From positions 26,232,768-26,296,767 of the forward strand of contig NC_071355.1 in NCBI RefSeq assembly GCF_943734655.1: 64,000 bases of DNA, read 5' to 3'. The position numbers and the translations under genes are program-made. Shown here piece after piece: positions 35,100 to 45,359 of this stretch; the stretch's first letter is position 1; the number at the start of each line of letters is the position of its first letter. This DNA comes from Sabethes cyaneus. Lineage: Eukaryota; Arthropoda; Insecta; Diptera; Culicidae. Under the pieces are notes generated by a model. The model worked only from the letters and a program-made list of their open reading frames with translations. It made no database searches and was not told the DNA's origin.

Positions 35100-38010
35100 T
35101 TCTAAAACATGTCATTTACTGCAAAAATGCATCATGTACCCTGTAAATTGCTGTCACCTAACCAGGATGCGACGTGATTTTATTATAGGTTACTGATTAT
35201 AGTCAGTGATTTTTCGTCACGTCACTGACAATGACAAATAATGCATGGGACTGACTATACGCAAGATGACTTTTTATTTTAGGTTTTCGTTAAGCGTCAG
35301 TGAAGAAACTGACCGTTACCAACCTTATAAACATGTTTACAGTGAATTCGTGGAACGAAAATTCCCGTACACCAGATTTGAATCATAATTAGAATCATAA
35401 ACTGCAACAATCCACCATACGTACTGCACTGCAGAACATTGTTGGTCCGACCAAAACCGAACATGCTTTATGGCTGGCTTCACGCGAGCGAGACGGCTCT
35501 CGATTGAACCTGAACGGAACATCTTCCCTAAGGACAATCGCAATGCGGAAATAATATCAATCGGATCTACATGCGCTAAGGGACACATTGCGCTGGCTTG
35601 ACACGGCATGTTCGCAATTTGAATATTAAATAGCCTCTGACAAGCTGCTAATCACCGGCGGTTGCCCACTCGCAGGAGACATTATCAAACATGACAAGTA
35701 ATTTGTCAATAAGCTCATTACGAATGATAGCACCAACCAACACACCGCTCGAATGTTTATTAATCAATTGCTCTGACTGCCACCAACGGAACGTTCAGCT
35801 GCAGACAAGGCTTTTATGCATAACTCAAACTGTTGCACTATAGTCACAATCGCGACATGCCAGGACCACCACCACCAGCTGCCGGGGCTATGAAAATCGC
35901 TTTCCACCTACCCACGCCCATCCCAAGTGGCTTCTCTCTGTGGTTCCGACCGACGGAAACTTCATAAAACCGATATAAATTGTAAAACATGAATACAAAA
36001 GGGCGATTAGAAAAGTTTTAGGCCGACACTCTTCCGAGGCCAACGACAGGCAACAGCTGCCGTTGATTGTCTTTATTTCGTACGGGAAAAGTTGGTTGGC
36101 TGTCTGTGGTGAATTGTTTCTCTCTCTACCTATCCTACATAGCATGCAGAATCCGAATCATAAAATCCATTGCAAAAGCGTGATGCAATTACAATTGTTC
36201 CTTATGGTTGGTTGATAGTGTTTTTTTAGGTGTTTGTCCGGTGCTGTTCTGTTTGAAAAAAATAAACAGCTTTGGTTTCCGGCACTACAACCACTTTAAA
36301 TGCAATTATTTAATTCCGTCGTCGTTAAACGAAGCACACTTTTTCCTCTATCCGTTGCCGGACATCTCCAGAATCGATTAACTAGTTTACCAGTGCAATA
36401 TTGGCTTCACCGCAAGTTTGCCTCTTCCCCCACCCCAACCGTTACTTGTCAAAACACTTCGCAGTGGATCCAATTTTATCGCTATCCCATTTGCTTTTAA
36501 CGATTCTTTGATGGTCCGTTCCAATCGAACGGTTCACTCCCACGGGATAGTAAAATCTTTTCTTCCAGTTTTCGATGAGAAAACTTTCAGTGTCGCTCTG
36601 CGGTTTGTCTTTCCCGGAGTGTGCTCGGGTTTTCTCCCTCCCGGTTCAGGTTGACCACATGCCAGTCTGAGGCACACCACAGAATAAAAATCCCATCTAT
36701 CGATGATAAGTTTTCCTTTCGTTGCCGGACTGACGAATGAATAGATAGAGAGACCCTGACTCTGTTCCGAAGTGTACGAGCGAGCTGAATGGGAAAGTTT
36801 CCTTTTGAAAATTATGTGTAAAGAAGATTGTCAAATTTAATATTTATACACTTCTCCGAAATGCTGGCTGGATGCTTCATCCCTTTATCCCCGTCAGCCC
36901 GGGTTCCGGTCTGCGTGTAGTTCAGCCGACTTGCCGAGCTCTTTAACTAGCAAGAATTGTAAGCCCAGCTTCCGGGATTTCAAGTCGTGCTAAGAACATA
37001 AGTTTCGAAGCCATCTCGGGAAGATAATCATTTCCACGCCGTAAAATCGCTCAGTCTCATAATTCAAGTTAGTGTAACAGCGCACACACACATACCTACC
37101 CGCTGTGACACTCGCATAAATCTGCTTGCTTCGAGTCTCAAATCTAAGCCGCTTCCCGGTTTCTGCCATGCTGCCAAGCCAGCGCTCATAATTCCCAACA
37201 GCAGCGGAGCCATCGCTACCTCATCTACAGCGCCGGTAATTTTCCGCTTATCCACTGAATAGATGGCTTGATGGGAAAGTTACCGAACGGAAGTGGGTTC
37301 TAAGATTCTGGAACAGACGCTTCACACACTTTCTTCTACTACTGAGTGGAAAGTGGTGGCTGGTGGTTGGTGGGTTTGGGAACCCAAATATTCTGGTCGT
37401 ATTAAGTTGCCGGCAATCGCTCGCGTGAGTAAGTTCAGACAATGAATTGTCGCCGCCGCCGTCGGTACGTTTGTTGGCAAAAGTATTGGAAGGAAGCTTA
37501 TGTTCAACTGTACTGCACAAGGATATACTTTAACGTTCGTTCATATTCGTAGTGACTGTAAATCTTCAAACATTCAAGTAATCTCAGTTGAGTCTTAACG
37601 GTATTACCATGGAATGGATTTGAAATTTTAAGTTTTCAAATCCCAAAAGTTGGATTGCAGTTAATACAGTATGTATTATACTAATTGTATTATAGTCTTT
37701 AACAGGAAGCTGTCTGCTTCAATTACTTTAAGATTTTGTTGCAATCGTAGTTGATTGTTGAATGGCAGACTGAATTGCAGTCCATTTTATTCAATGTTTG
37801 ATTTAGTTGTAATCTAATATAATTTAACCTTTAAAAGTAAATTAACTATCGATTTCAATAAATAGTATAGAGCACAAATTAATTCTTTACAGAATATTCT
37901 GCCATGAGCACATTAGTTCGATTGTTCAATTCCTCAATTCAAATCGATCCGACTGATTATTCCATTCGTGATCAAACTAAAGTTTTCCCCGATGCACTCC
38001 GACTCGTTCT
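35100..38010. other. Intergenic stretch without recognisable features
   Basis: Mixed composition and moderately GC-rich in 35.3-37.5 kb. Short frames on both strands lack domains, and no convincing RNA gene or transposon ends are visible. Confidence 0.45.
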
Positions 38011-38015
38011 CACTC

Positions 38016-38236
38016 ACTACTGCCACCCGTTATGTTAGGTAGTCTAGTACATAATTTTGTTTTATTCTCCCAATTCTATAATGCATTACACACTTTCCAT
38101 GCGACGATATTATTTTTGTGTGACGAAAACTATTTTGGAAAGGGAAGATGATAGACTTGGCCGAATTTGAACAATAAAATTGAGAGAATAAAACAAAATT
38201 AGCTATTAGGCTACCAATATAACGGCCAGCAGTAGT
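38016..38236. mobile_element. Small MITE-like inverted repeat
   Basis: The arms read ACTACTGCCACCCGTTAT…TAATTTTGTTTTATTCTC and, from the other side, ACTACTGCTGGCCGTTAT…TAATTTTGTTTTATTCTC. About 60 bp of imperfect inverted repeat encloses a short loop. No clean target duplication was found, so the ends are approximate. Confidence 0.65.
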
Positions 38237-38439
38237 TTAGTGAATTAAACATTTGGGTACCAACCGAAAGAGCGTGGATGTAATCCCACCTGACATTGCA
38301 CAACCCGATATATTTTTGGTCTATGTTGAAATTTCCCAGTTTATCCAATTAATCTTTCTTCGCATCAAACACTTCCCCTCTTTCCAAAAGGTAGGGCACC
38401 TAACTTTTTAGAAGACTGTTTTGCGATTATGTTGAAAAC

Positions 38440-38740
38440 TCCAGGCTCTTGGGTTCAGTTGGATATAAAATCAAAGCTGAAATTAGACTAGAAATCAGGT
38501 GTTGAACTGGTCTAGAATTAGAGCTGAAATAGGTACTTGAATTCGGACTTATTTGGGCTTGAAGCGTTACTTCAAGTTAAACTGAAAATGGGAATTTAAA
38601 TTGGGCTTAAATATAGAGTAATGGACTGAAAGTTATAGTGAATTATATATGAATTCAGACTTTTGATAAAATATAAAGTTTTTATTTGAAGTTGAACTTG
38701 AAATCGGATTTGAAATTAAAATTGAATTTGACGAAATAAT
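38440..38740. repeat. Degenerate GAAATTGGACTTGAA-like minisatellite
   Basis: Loose repeats of a GAAATTGGACTTGAA-like unit. The complementary form (TCCAATTTCAA-type units) occurs at about 48890-49110. Confidence 0.55.
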
Positions 38741-38744
38741 TAGG

Positions 38745-39505
38745 ATTGGCACTTTTCGTCTTATTCTCTCACTCGTTTTATCTCTTTTCTGTTCCGACCT
38801 TACTTTTCTCCAGTCCCGTTTTTTTTTACTTTTTGCTCCGTGTTTTCTCCTTTTCTTATCGGTTTTTACTTTTTGTACTCACTGTTCTTTCCTTTTTTTT
38901 TACGTTTGGTGTGTCATTTTTTCTTATTTTCAATTTTCAGAAAAAATAGAAAAAAACCAGTGAAAAACAAACTGGTTTTTTTCTATTTTTTCAGTTTTTC
39001 GCTTTTTCACTTCCTTTTTTACTATATTCGTTTCCAGTTTTCGTCTCATTGTAACTTTTTATCTCCTTTTTTCACGTTTTTCCTCTTTCTGATACCCCGT
39101 ATTTCCTTCTTTACTGACACGTTTATTCTCTTTTTGGATACTTTTTTTCGTTTTGCTCTCCAGTTTTTTTTCCCAAAAAGCAAAGCAAAGCCTTAGGCTT
39201 GAACGTCTTTCTAAGAGTTGGCCCTGCTTTATCGACATCACAGCCGACTTTTAGAGTACAGTACGGGGCTAGCGTCACAATCCTACTGACTCTATCTAGC
39301 AGCACCGCCTAGCCTTTTCCTCCCGTTTTACCTTTTTATTTCTTTGATTCTTTGGATAATTACTGTTTTTTCTTTCTCTTATTCTGTCCCATTTTTTAGT
39401 TTTTAGTCTCATCTTTCTTCTTTTAAATCTCATTTCCCCGTTTTCTCGTTTCAAATTTGTGTTTCCTTTATGCTATTCTTCTCTCCCCTTTGGTGAATGA
39501 CCGAT
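38745..39505 (+). repeat. Pyrimidine-rich dispersed repeat, copy A
   Basis: Strongly T/C-biased on the plus strand, with phrases such as CTGACACGTTTATTCTCTTTTTGG and, after an interruption, TTTGATTCTTTGGATAATTAC. The same phrases run contiguously in copy B near 41400-41500. The interruption is a SINE fragment at 39180-39314. The frames here are composition artefacts. Confidence 0.8.
39180..39314 (-). mobile_element. SINE family 1, truncated copy
   Basis: The reverse complement reads GGCTAGGCGGTGCTGCTAGA, continues to GTCGGCTGTGATGTCGATAA and matches the body of the SINE at 14.3 kb. The tRNA-like head is missing. It interrupts copy A of the pyrimidine-rich repeat. Confidence 0.75.
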
Positions 39506-39514
39506 TGGTTAAAA

Positions 39515-39945
39515 CCAGGCTTCATTTTCGGTTTTTTGCTCAGTAGAAGCTCATTGGACTACAGTGCGTCAGCGAACTGGAATTCGAGAATGTAGTGTAA
39601 GAAACAATTGTAGAGTTAATTATTATCTACAATATTGTTGAAGAAAGTATGGTTTTATCTTTTATATCTACGGCGTTATGGGGGTTCTACCCCGTTCGTA
39701 GCAAAAAGAGCGCTCATTTGGCTACTATATTTGGCATATATTTATCTTTGGTATTTACGGCGCTATGAGGTAGCAGCTTCATAGCGCCGTAAATAACAGA
39801 GATAAATATATGCTTTCTTCAACAATAATGTAGATAATAATTAGCTCTACGATTGCCGTTTATACTACATTCTAGAATTTCTTTTCGATGAGGCGCTGTA
39901 GTCAAATGAGCATCTACTGAGCAAAAAACTTAAAATGAAGCCTGG
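39515..39945. mobile_element. Fold-back MITE, 431 bp, TTAAAA duplication
   Basis: Flanked by a direct TTAAAA (39509-39514 and 39946-39951). The ends are CCAGGCTTCATTTT and its complement. Nearly the whole element is one inverted repeat (about 150-170-bp arms), with CGGCGTTATGG/CCATAGCGCCG-type palindromes near the centre. It lies between pyrimidine-rich tracts. Confidence 0.82.
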
Positions 39946-39954
39946 TTAAAACCA

Positions 39955-40165
39955 CATTAAAAATAGTAACTCTCTTTCCTTTTTCTTATTTTCTGTTCTG
40001 TTTTCCGTTTCTAGTCTCGTTTTCTCTCTATTTCTGCAAGGTCTCGAATGAACGCCTTGCGTTTAAAAAGTCCTAATAAACGAATAAAAACAACAACAAT
40101 CTCTATTTCTGCCTCGTTTTTTCAGCTTAATTTTCACGTTGTTTTTCTGCTCTATTTTCTCTCTG
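39955..40165 (+). repeat. Pyrimidine-rich tract fragment with inserted tail
   Basis: T/C-rich sequence interrupted at about 40038-40105 by CCTTGCGTTTAAAAAGTCCTAATAAACG…CAACAAC, which looks like the 3' tail of a retroelement. Confidence 0.5.
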
Positions 40166-40169
40166 TTAT

Positions 40170-40810
40170 TTTTCTTAAGCGTGTAGGGCGCTATATCTCT
40201 GCATATTAGCGTTGATAGGAGGAAATGCTTATCAACTTAGGAACTATATTGGCTTGTTTCATTATGCCTGATTTTTGTTTTCAGGTATAATAAATTCAAA
40301 TTTGTCACGAGGTTTTCGAGTCACTTTAAATCTCGCATGTGCATAATACTTTTAGATATAAATTATCAAATTATGGTTGTATATGAGCACCAATGGCATT
40401 ATATTAAATTTATTAAAAGGTATTTTTTAAAGATATCTTAATTTTCGTAATTACTGGCTTTACCAGAAAATTTTTGAATAGTCAGGTTAGTCTCATATAA
40501 CTCCCCCCATCTACTAACAACAATTCCTTTCCCGAAATACTTGTGAAGATGCAGAGGATTCCCTGGTCTTTAGTAGCAACAAGTATTGGACTAACATTCC
40601 TTCCCATCCCACCAGGACCCGCATTCGGACGTGGCCGGCGTCGGTATTGATCAGCATGCAGGGACCTGATAAGGTTGCACAATGAGGAATAGCGTGCTGT
40701 CCCAAGTATGCTCTTTCCAGCCATCATTTTGCAATTTTCATCGGTCCTGGTCAATAACGGAGTAGCAGCACACGGGCGGTATCCTATGCTTATGCTTATG
40801 CTTATGCTAT
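40170..40810. other. Possible retroelement 3' tail ending in (TGCTTA)n
   Basis: Non-pyrimidine sequence inserted between tracts of the pyrimidine-rich repeat. It ends in a short TGCTTA tandem tail (40787-40810), as some non-LTR or SINE 3' ends do. No frame or other landmark supports a family. Confidence 0.4.
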
Positions 40811-41810
40811 TTTCTCTCTGTTATTTTTCCACCTGTTACCTCTCACTTTTCTTTTTTTGCTCGCTTTTCCCTCTTCTTCCTCTTTTCCTGTCCCATTTTT
40901 CGCACTTCGCGGTCCCACTTTTTGGCCTCTTGTTTCTTTGTTTTATGCCTTTTCTCTTTTGATATCACTTTTTTGTTCTGCTATTTTCCCTTTCTCGTTT
41001 TTCCTCTTTTTCTATCCTGTTTCTTCCCCTTTACTGTCACGGTTTGTTCTTTTTCTTTTTTCCATCTTCTTTCTATTTGTCTCGTTTTCTTTCCTTTTTT
41101 TCTCATTTTTCTCTGCTGTTTGCTGTTTTGTTTTTCTCCCTTTATCTTCTTGTTTTATTTCTATTTTCCCTTAATTTTTCTGTTGTTGTTATTGTTTTTT
41201 GTCACTTTTCGTCTGTTCTGCTTTTTCTTTTATTTTCTTCTCCTATTCTGTGACGTGGAGTTATTTTTTCCGGTGCCTTTTGTCTTCTGTAATTTTTTAT
41301 TTTTACTTCTTTTTCTGTTGTCATTTCTCTTGCTTTCTTTCTCGTTTTTTGTCTTCGTTTGCTCCGTTTCTCCTCTTTCGGATGTCCCGAATTCCTTTCT
41401 TTTCTGACACGTTTATTCTGTTTTTGGCTCCTCGTTGCCCTTTTGTTCTCCGGTTTTGCTTTTTCTTTGCCGTTTCCCTTTTTCTATGATTCTTTGGAAA
41501 ATTACAGTTTTTTCTCTTAATCTGTCTCGTTTTGCAGTTTTTTGTCCAATCTTTCTCATTTTATACTCCGTTTGATGTTTTCCCGTTTTCCGTGTTTACT
41601 CTATCGGTTTTGTTTTTCCTTGTCGTAATTCTTCTTTTCCCTTTCTCTTGTTTTCTGTTCTGTTTCTTCTCTCTTGTCTCGCTTTCCCTCTGTTTCTTCC
41701 TCGTTTCTATCACTACCACTTTTTCTATCATGTTTTCCTTTTTGCTTTGCCTTGTCTTAATTTTTATCATTTTCCTTCCTGTTACCTTTAATTTTTCCTT
41801 TTAAAGTCAA
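40811..41810 (+). repeat. Pyrimidine-rich dispersed repeat, copy B
   Basis: One kilobase of T/C-biased plus strand. The stretch CCTTTTCTCTTTTGATATCAC through TTTTTTCCATCTTC (about 40945-41070) matches 42980-43110 in order and spacing. The later part matches copy A. Open Phe/Ser/Leu-rich frames are composition artefacts. Confidence 0.85.
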
Positions 41811-41940
41811 GCCAGGGCACTAGACGGAGAAGAAAGACGAAGCAAAATTTTCAATGAGAGTGCGCTTCTATTAGATGGTTTTGAATACTCAACTGTAGTG
41901 ACATATCATATCAGGTACCGGTTTTACACACAATGTTGTA

Positions 41941-42797
41941 CAGTAATGTTCCGATTTTGTCAGCCCCATGTTGAAATTTGGGCTGACAAAATGGGGAAAC
42001 TAATAAAATCGGGAAAAAAAAATGTTCGAAATTTTTTTTCCAACATTCAGAACTGATTTCATTCAATTGATATCGAAGACTTTTACTAAAAATAAAATTT
42101 TAACCCTCAATTGGTCAACCGAAGGCTCAATAAACCGGGCACAGCGCACTGGCCCAGAATCTTTTTTGATGCGCATTAGCTTTGAACGGGAAAGCTTGGT
42201 TTTAGGTTTATGGAACGTTTGGAAGAGTTTCGTAAAATTAAAAGTTCTATCGTCCAGTGGAATTAACATTTTGATTAAGCCCCCTAAAAGTGCAATAAAA
42301 AATTTATTTTTCTTCAGTTTCAATATGACACATTGATGTGTTCTGCAAAGTTTTACAGCATATTATTACAAGAAATTTTACTGAAAACAGTAACCTTCTA
42401 TCTCTTCTGCAAAGATAGAAAAATCCTGATTCTCATAAATGAAAAATCGTTAAAATCAGGTTTTCTATTATAGCTGTTTTTGTAGTTGTTGTATGACTTT
42501 TTTATGTTTTACACAGTTATATAAATAGTAAAAATACGCAACATTGCTGAATAAAGTATACCTCTATCTTTGCTTGTTTAGGAGCTACAGAACTTTTACT
42601 ACAAAAATACTCTAATTTTAATTTCAAAAACTCTCCCCGGAGAATCAGAATGCTTTCAAGCAGGCTGAAAAGTATTATAAATCATGTTTAAAAGCCCAAA
42701 AGTTAAACAAAATTTATAGGCTGACAAGATCGGGATAAAAAGCTGATCAAATCGGGAGTAGACAAAATCGGGAGCTGACAGAATCGGAACATCACTG
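41941..42797. mobile_element. Pogo-like non-autonomous element, TA-flanked
   Basis: The ends read CAGTAATGTTCCGATTTTGT and CAGTGATGTTCCGATTCTGT inward, and TA is present outside each (41939-41940 and 42798-42799). Subterminal AAATCGGGA words repeat at the right end. At 857 bp with no transposase frame, the CAGT termini plus TA suit the pogo/Tigger branch. It lies between copies B and C of the pyrimidine-rich repeat. Confidence 0.85.
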
Positions 42798-42889
42798 TAT
42801 TCGAAAAATAATTATTTAAGAAAAAAATAAGATTTTCAAAATGCTATCTTTCTCGATCTCACCAACGCTCTTTGTTACTTGCGCTGCTT

Positions 42890-43805
42890 CGGCCTTAACG
42901 CTCGCTGTTTCCTCTATTTCTTCTGTTCCGGTTTCGTTTTTCAGCCTTTGCAATCCGTTTCCGCTTGTTTTTCTCTTTTTGCCTTTTCTCTTTTGATTTC
43001 ACTTCTTTATTCTGTTTTATTTTCCCTTTCTTATCTTGTTTTCTCCCTATTTCTCTCCCGTTTTTCCACCTCTACTGCCACGTTTTGTTCCTTTTCTTTT
43101 TTCCATCTTTCCTCTACTTGACTCGTTTCCTTTTCTTTTTCTCTCGTTTTTTTCTGTTCAATGTTACTCTTTTCTCTCTAGTTTTCTTTTTCCATCCCGA
43201 ATTACCGCTCCTATTTCCTATTTTCCTCTTCGTTTTTTGTCATTTTCAGTCTTGTTTCGTCTTTTTGCCCTCTAGAGCCTTTTTCTATTTTTTTTGTTTT
43301 CGTCTGTTCCGTTGTTCCTCCTAATATGTGCTCCTTTTCTGTCTGGTTTTGCTTTTCTTTTCCGTTCCTTTTTGTCATCCGGTTTCATTTTTTCTGTCTT
43401 TAGTTTTCTCCTGCTCCCGTAATTTCTCTTTTTCTCCTTTTCTATTCCGTGTTTTCGCCATTCCCATCTATTTTTCTCATTTTCTTGTTTTTCTCTCGGC
43501 TTTTCTCTCTCATTTTACTACTTTCTCTTTCCTTTCTTTCTGTCTAGTATTCTCTTTTGTGCTTCATTTTTTCTCCTATTTACTTTTTTCCATATTTTCA
43601 CTTTTTATATATCGTTTTCCCTCCCATTTAGTCACGTTTTTTCTTTCTTTTTACTCTTCTTTTTTCCAATTTTTCTTCTTCTTTTCTCTCGTGCGGTTTC
43701 CTTCTTTGCTATCCCGTTTGCCCAGTTTTTGACACGTTTTTCTTCGTACTATTTTCCATTTTTTCTTCTTCTGTTTCATTTGTCCTTTTTTGTTTCATTT
43801 TCTAG
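42890..43805 (+). repeat. Pyrimidine-rich dispersed repeat, copy C
   Basis: T/C-biased plus strand, homologous to copy B (TTGCCTTTTCTCTTTTGAT, then TGCCACGTTTTGTTCC and TTTTTTCCATCTTTC in the same order). The short frames are artefacts. Confidence 0.85.
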
Positions 43806-43868
43806 GGAACACAGCAGGAGATGAACTGCTTCTACGCTTCCACAGGGTGAGTAGTAGTGTGAATCAGA

Positions 43869-44290
43869 GATTTTAATTTTTGGCAGGACACTCAATCGAC
43901 AAAGCAAAACGACATTTTATCTGTTCTATGCCCGACGTTTCGATGTATTCATGCATTTGACATCCTTTTCAGTTGTGTTTTAAAATTATCGTCTTTTGTT
44001 TGATGGCTTCTGCTGAATGTTTTAGCAGTCACCTAAAATTAAAAGTTCGAAAACAGACACTGCAAGTCGTAGGCGAAATACGTATCTGTCGTGAATAAAA
44101 TACACATAGTAGAATTAAATTGGATAAGTTTTCTTCTTTTTTAATTTTAGGTTTCGTATTCTACTAAGACGCTCCAAAAACTTCAGTTAGCAGTCACATT
44201 AATTCGCAATACATTACCATCGTCGGGCATAGAAAAGATAAAATGTCGTTTTGCTTTGCCGATTTTCTGTTCTGCCGAAAAATAAAATTC
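43869..44290. mobile_element. Inverted-repeat element with hammerhead-like hairpin
   Basis: Arms of about 68 bp (GATTTTAATTTTTGGCAGGA… and GAATTTTATTTTTCGGCAGA…), both continuing GCAAAGCAAAACGACATTTT and ending CTATGCCCGACG. A 7-bp direct repeat, GTGAATC, lies at 43859-43865 and 44291-44297. On the minus strand at about 43931-43972 there is CTGAAAAG, a GATGT/ACATC stem, then GAAACGTCGGGC, structurally like the motif in the 14.7-kb retroposon. Confidence 0.72.
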
Positions 44291-44378
44291 GTGAATCCTC
44301 AACAGTCGATAGCTCCACTTCTATAGATAACCACAGATGAGTCTGCATATTTTTCGGTTAAAATATGTTTTCAAAATT

Positions 44379-44411
44379 TGTGTTGACATTTGAATTTCAA
44401 ATGTCAACACA
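44379..44411. repeat. 33-bp palindrome upstream of transposase relic
   Basis: TGTGTTGACATTTGAA, one T, then TTCAAATGTCAACACA: 16-bp arms around a single base. It could be a fused terminal-repeat remnant of the neighbouring transposon. Confidence 0.8.
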
Positions 44412-44451
44412 GTTTTCAAGTGTGTTTTGAATACTCAATCATTTAAGAGTC

Positions 44452-45355
44452 GTGGTAATTATGGACGTAAAAAGGGAACTTGTGATAAGTCTGTTTTTGG
44501 AAAATTTTCGACCGCATGATATTTTAAAGAACTTGAAGCCACTCGGAATAAACAAAAGATTTATCTTTCGTACCATCAAGCGATATAAAGAAACCGGTTC
44601 TTGGAAAATATTCCCCAAACCTGGCCGTAAATGCACCGTAAGGACACCGGAATCCTTGAAACGAGTAAAAGAGCGCATTTGACGGAAACCAGATCAGTCT
44701 GGACGTAAGTTGCCCAAGAAACTGGGAATTTCACAGTTAACTATGAAGAAAATTTTGAAAGATGGTCTTTGATTGATTCCATATAAAAACGGTTTGACTG
44801 AATTGCAGAAGGTTGCAAGAGTCGAAAGATGTCGGCAGCTGCTCAAGCGGCGTCACGGTGGTTGTGAAATTCCGTTTTCGGACGATAACGGTTCCTGCTA
44901 CATCACCAAAACCAACGAAATGATCGGATATGTGTTGCCCATCTTTCTGATATTCCTCGGAATACTTTGGATGTTCAAAGTTTCCAGAATGTTTCCATGT
45001 TGATGGCATGGGAATGTTTCTCCAAAAAATTTAAGCTTCCATTGCTGTTCATTGAGCCTGGTGTTAAAATCAACAATAAATATCACATCGACAATGTTTT
45101 GAAGAACCACTTGCTTCCCGTCGTCAAAAAACCCTACAAGAATGCACCATACTGCTTCCAACAAGCTTCTGCATCGTCTCATCAGGCGAAAGCTACACAG
45201 GCTTGGTGTGAGGACAATTTTCTGGATTTTAATTCTTCAAAGGAGTGGCCTGATTTGCATGGGGTTGCATGCTAGGAAAACCAGAGAGTACCATAGGATT
45301 GACTGTGGATACTTTCAAGCTAAGTTTGGAGAAGTTCTGGAATTAAATGCCTCAT
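44452..45355 (+). pseudogene. Tc1/mariner-superfamily transposase pseudogene
   Basis: The N-terminal frame (MDVKRELVISLFLENFRPHD) carries a helix-turn-helix and a GSWKIFPKPGRK linker before a stop at 44680. Further on come KLGISQLTMKKILK (second helix-turn-helix), LTELQKVARVERCRQLLKRR, IPFSDD (first catalytic Asp), MAWECFSKKFKLPLLFIEPG and CFQQASASSHQAKATQAWC. In the last block the second catalytic Asp, normally in Q-Q-D, is Ala. With several stops and frameshifts the gene is dead. A 33-bp near-perfect palindrome at 44379-44411 lies just upstream. Confidence 0.85.
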
Positions 45356-45359
45356 GATA

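Noticed and set aside
40857..43732. Phe/Ser/Leu-rich frames resembling membrane proteins
   Set aside because: Low-complexity pyrimidine-rich DNA yields such frames in all registers. There is no start context, domain or splice pattern.
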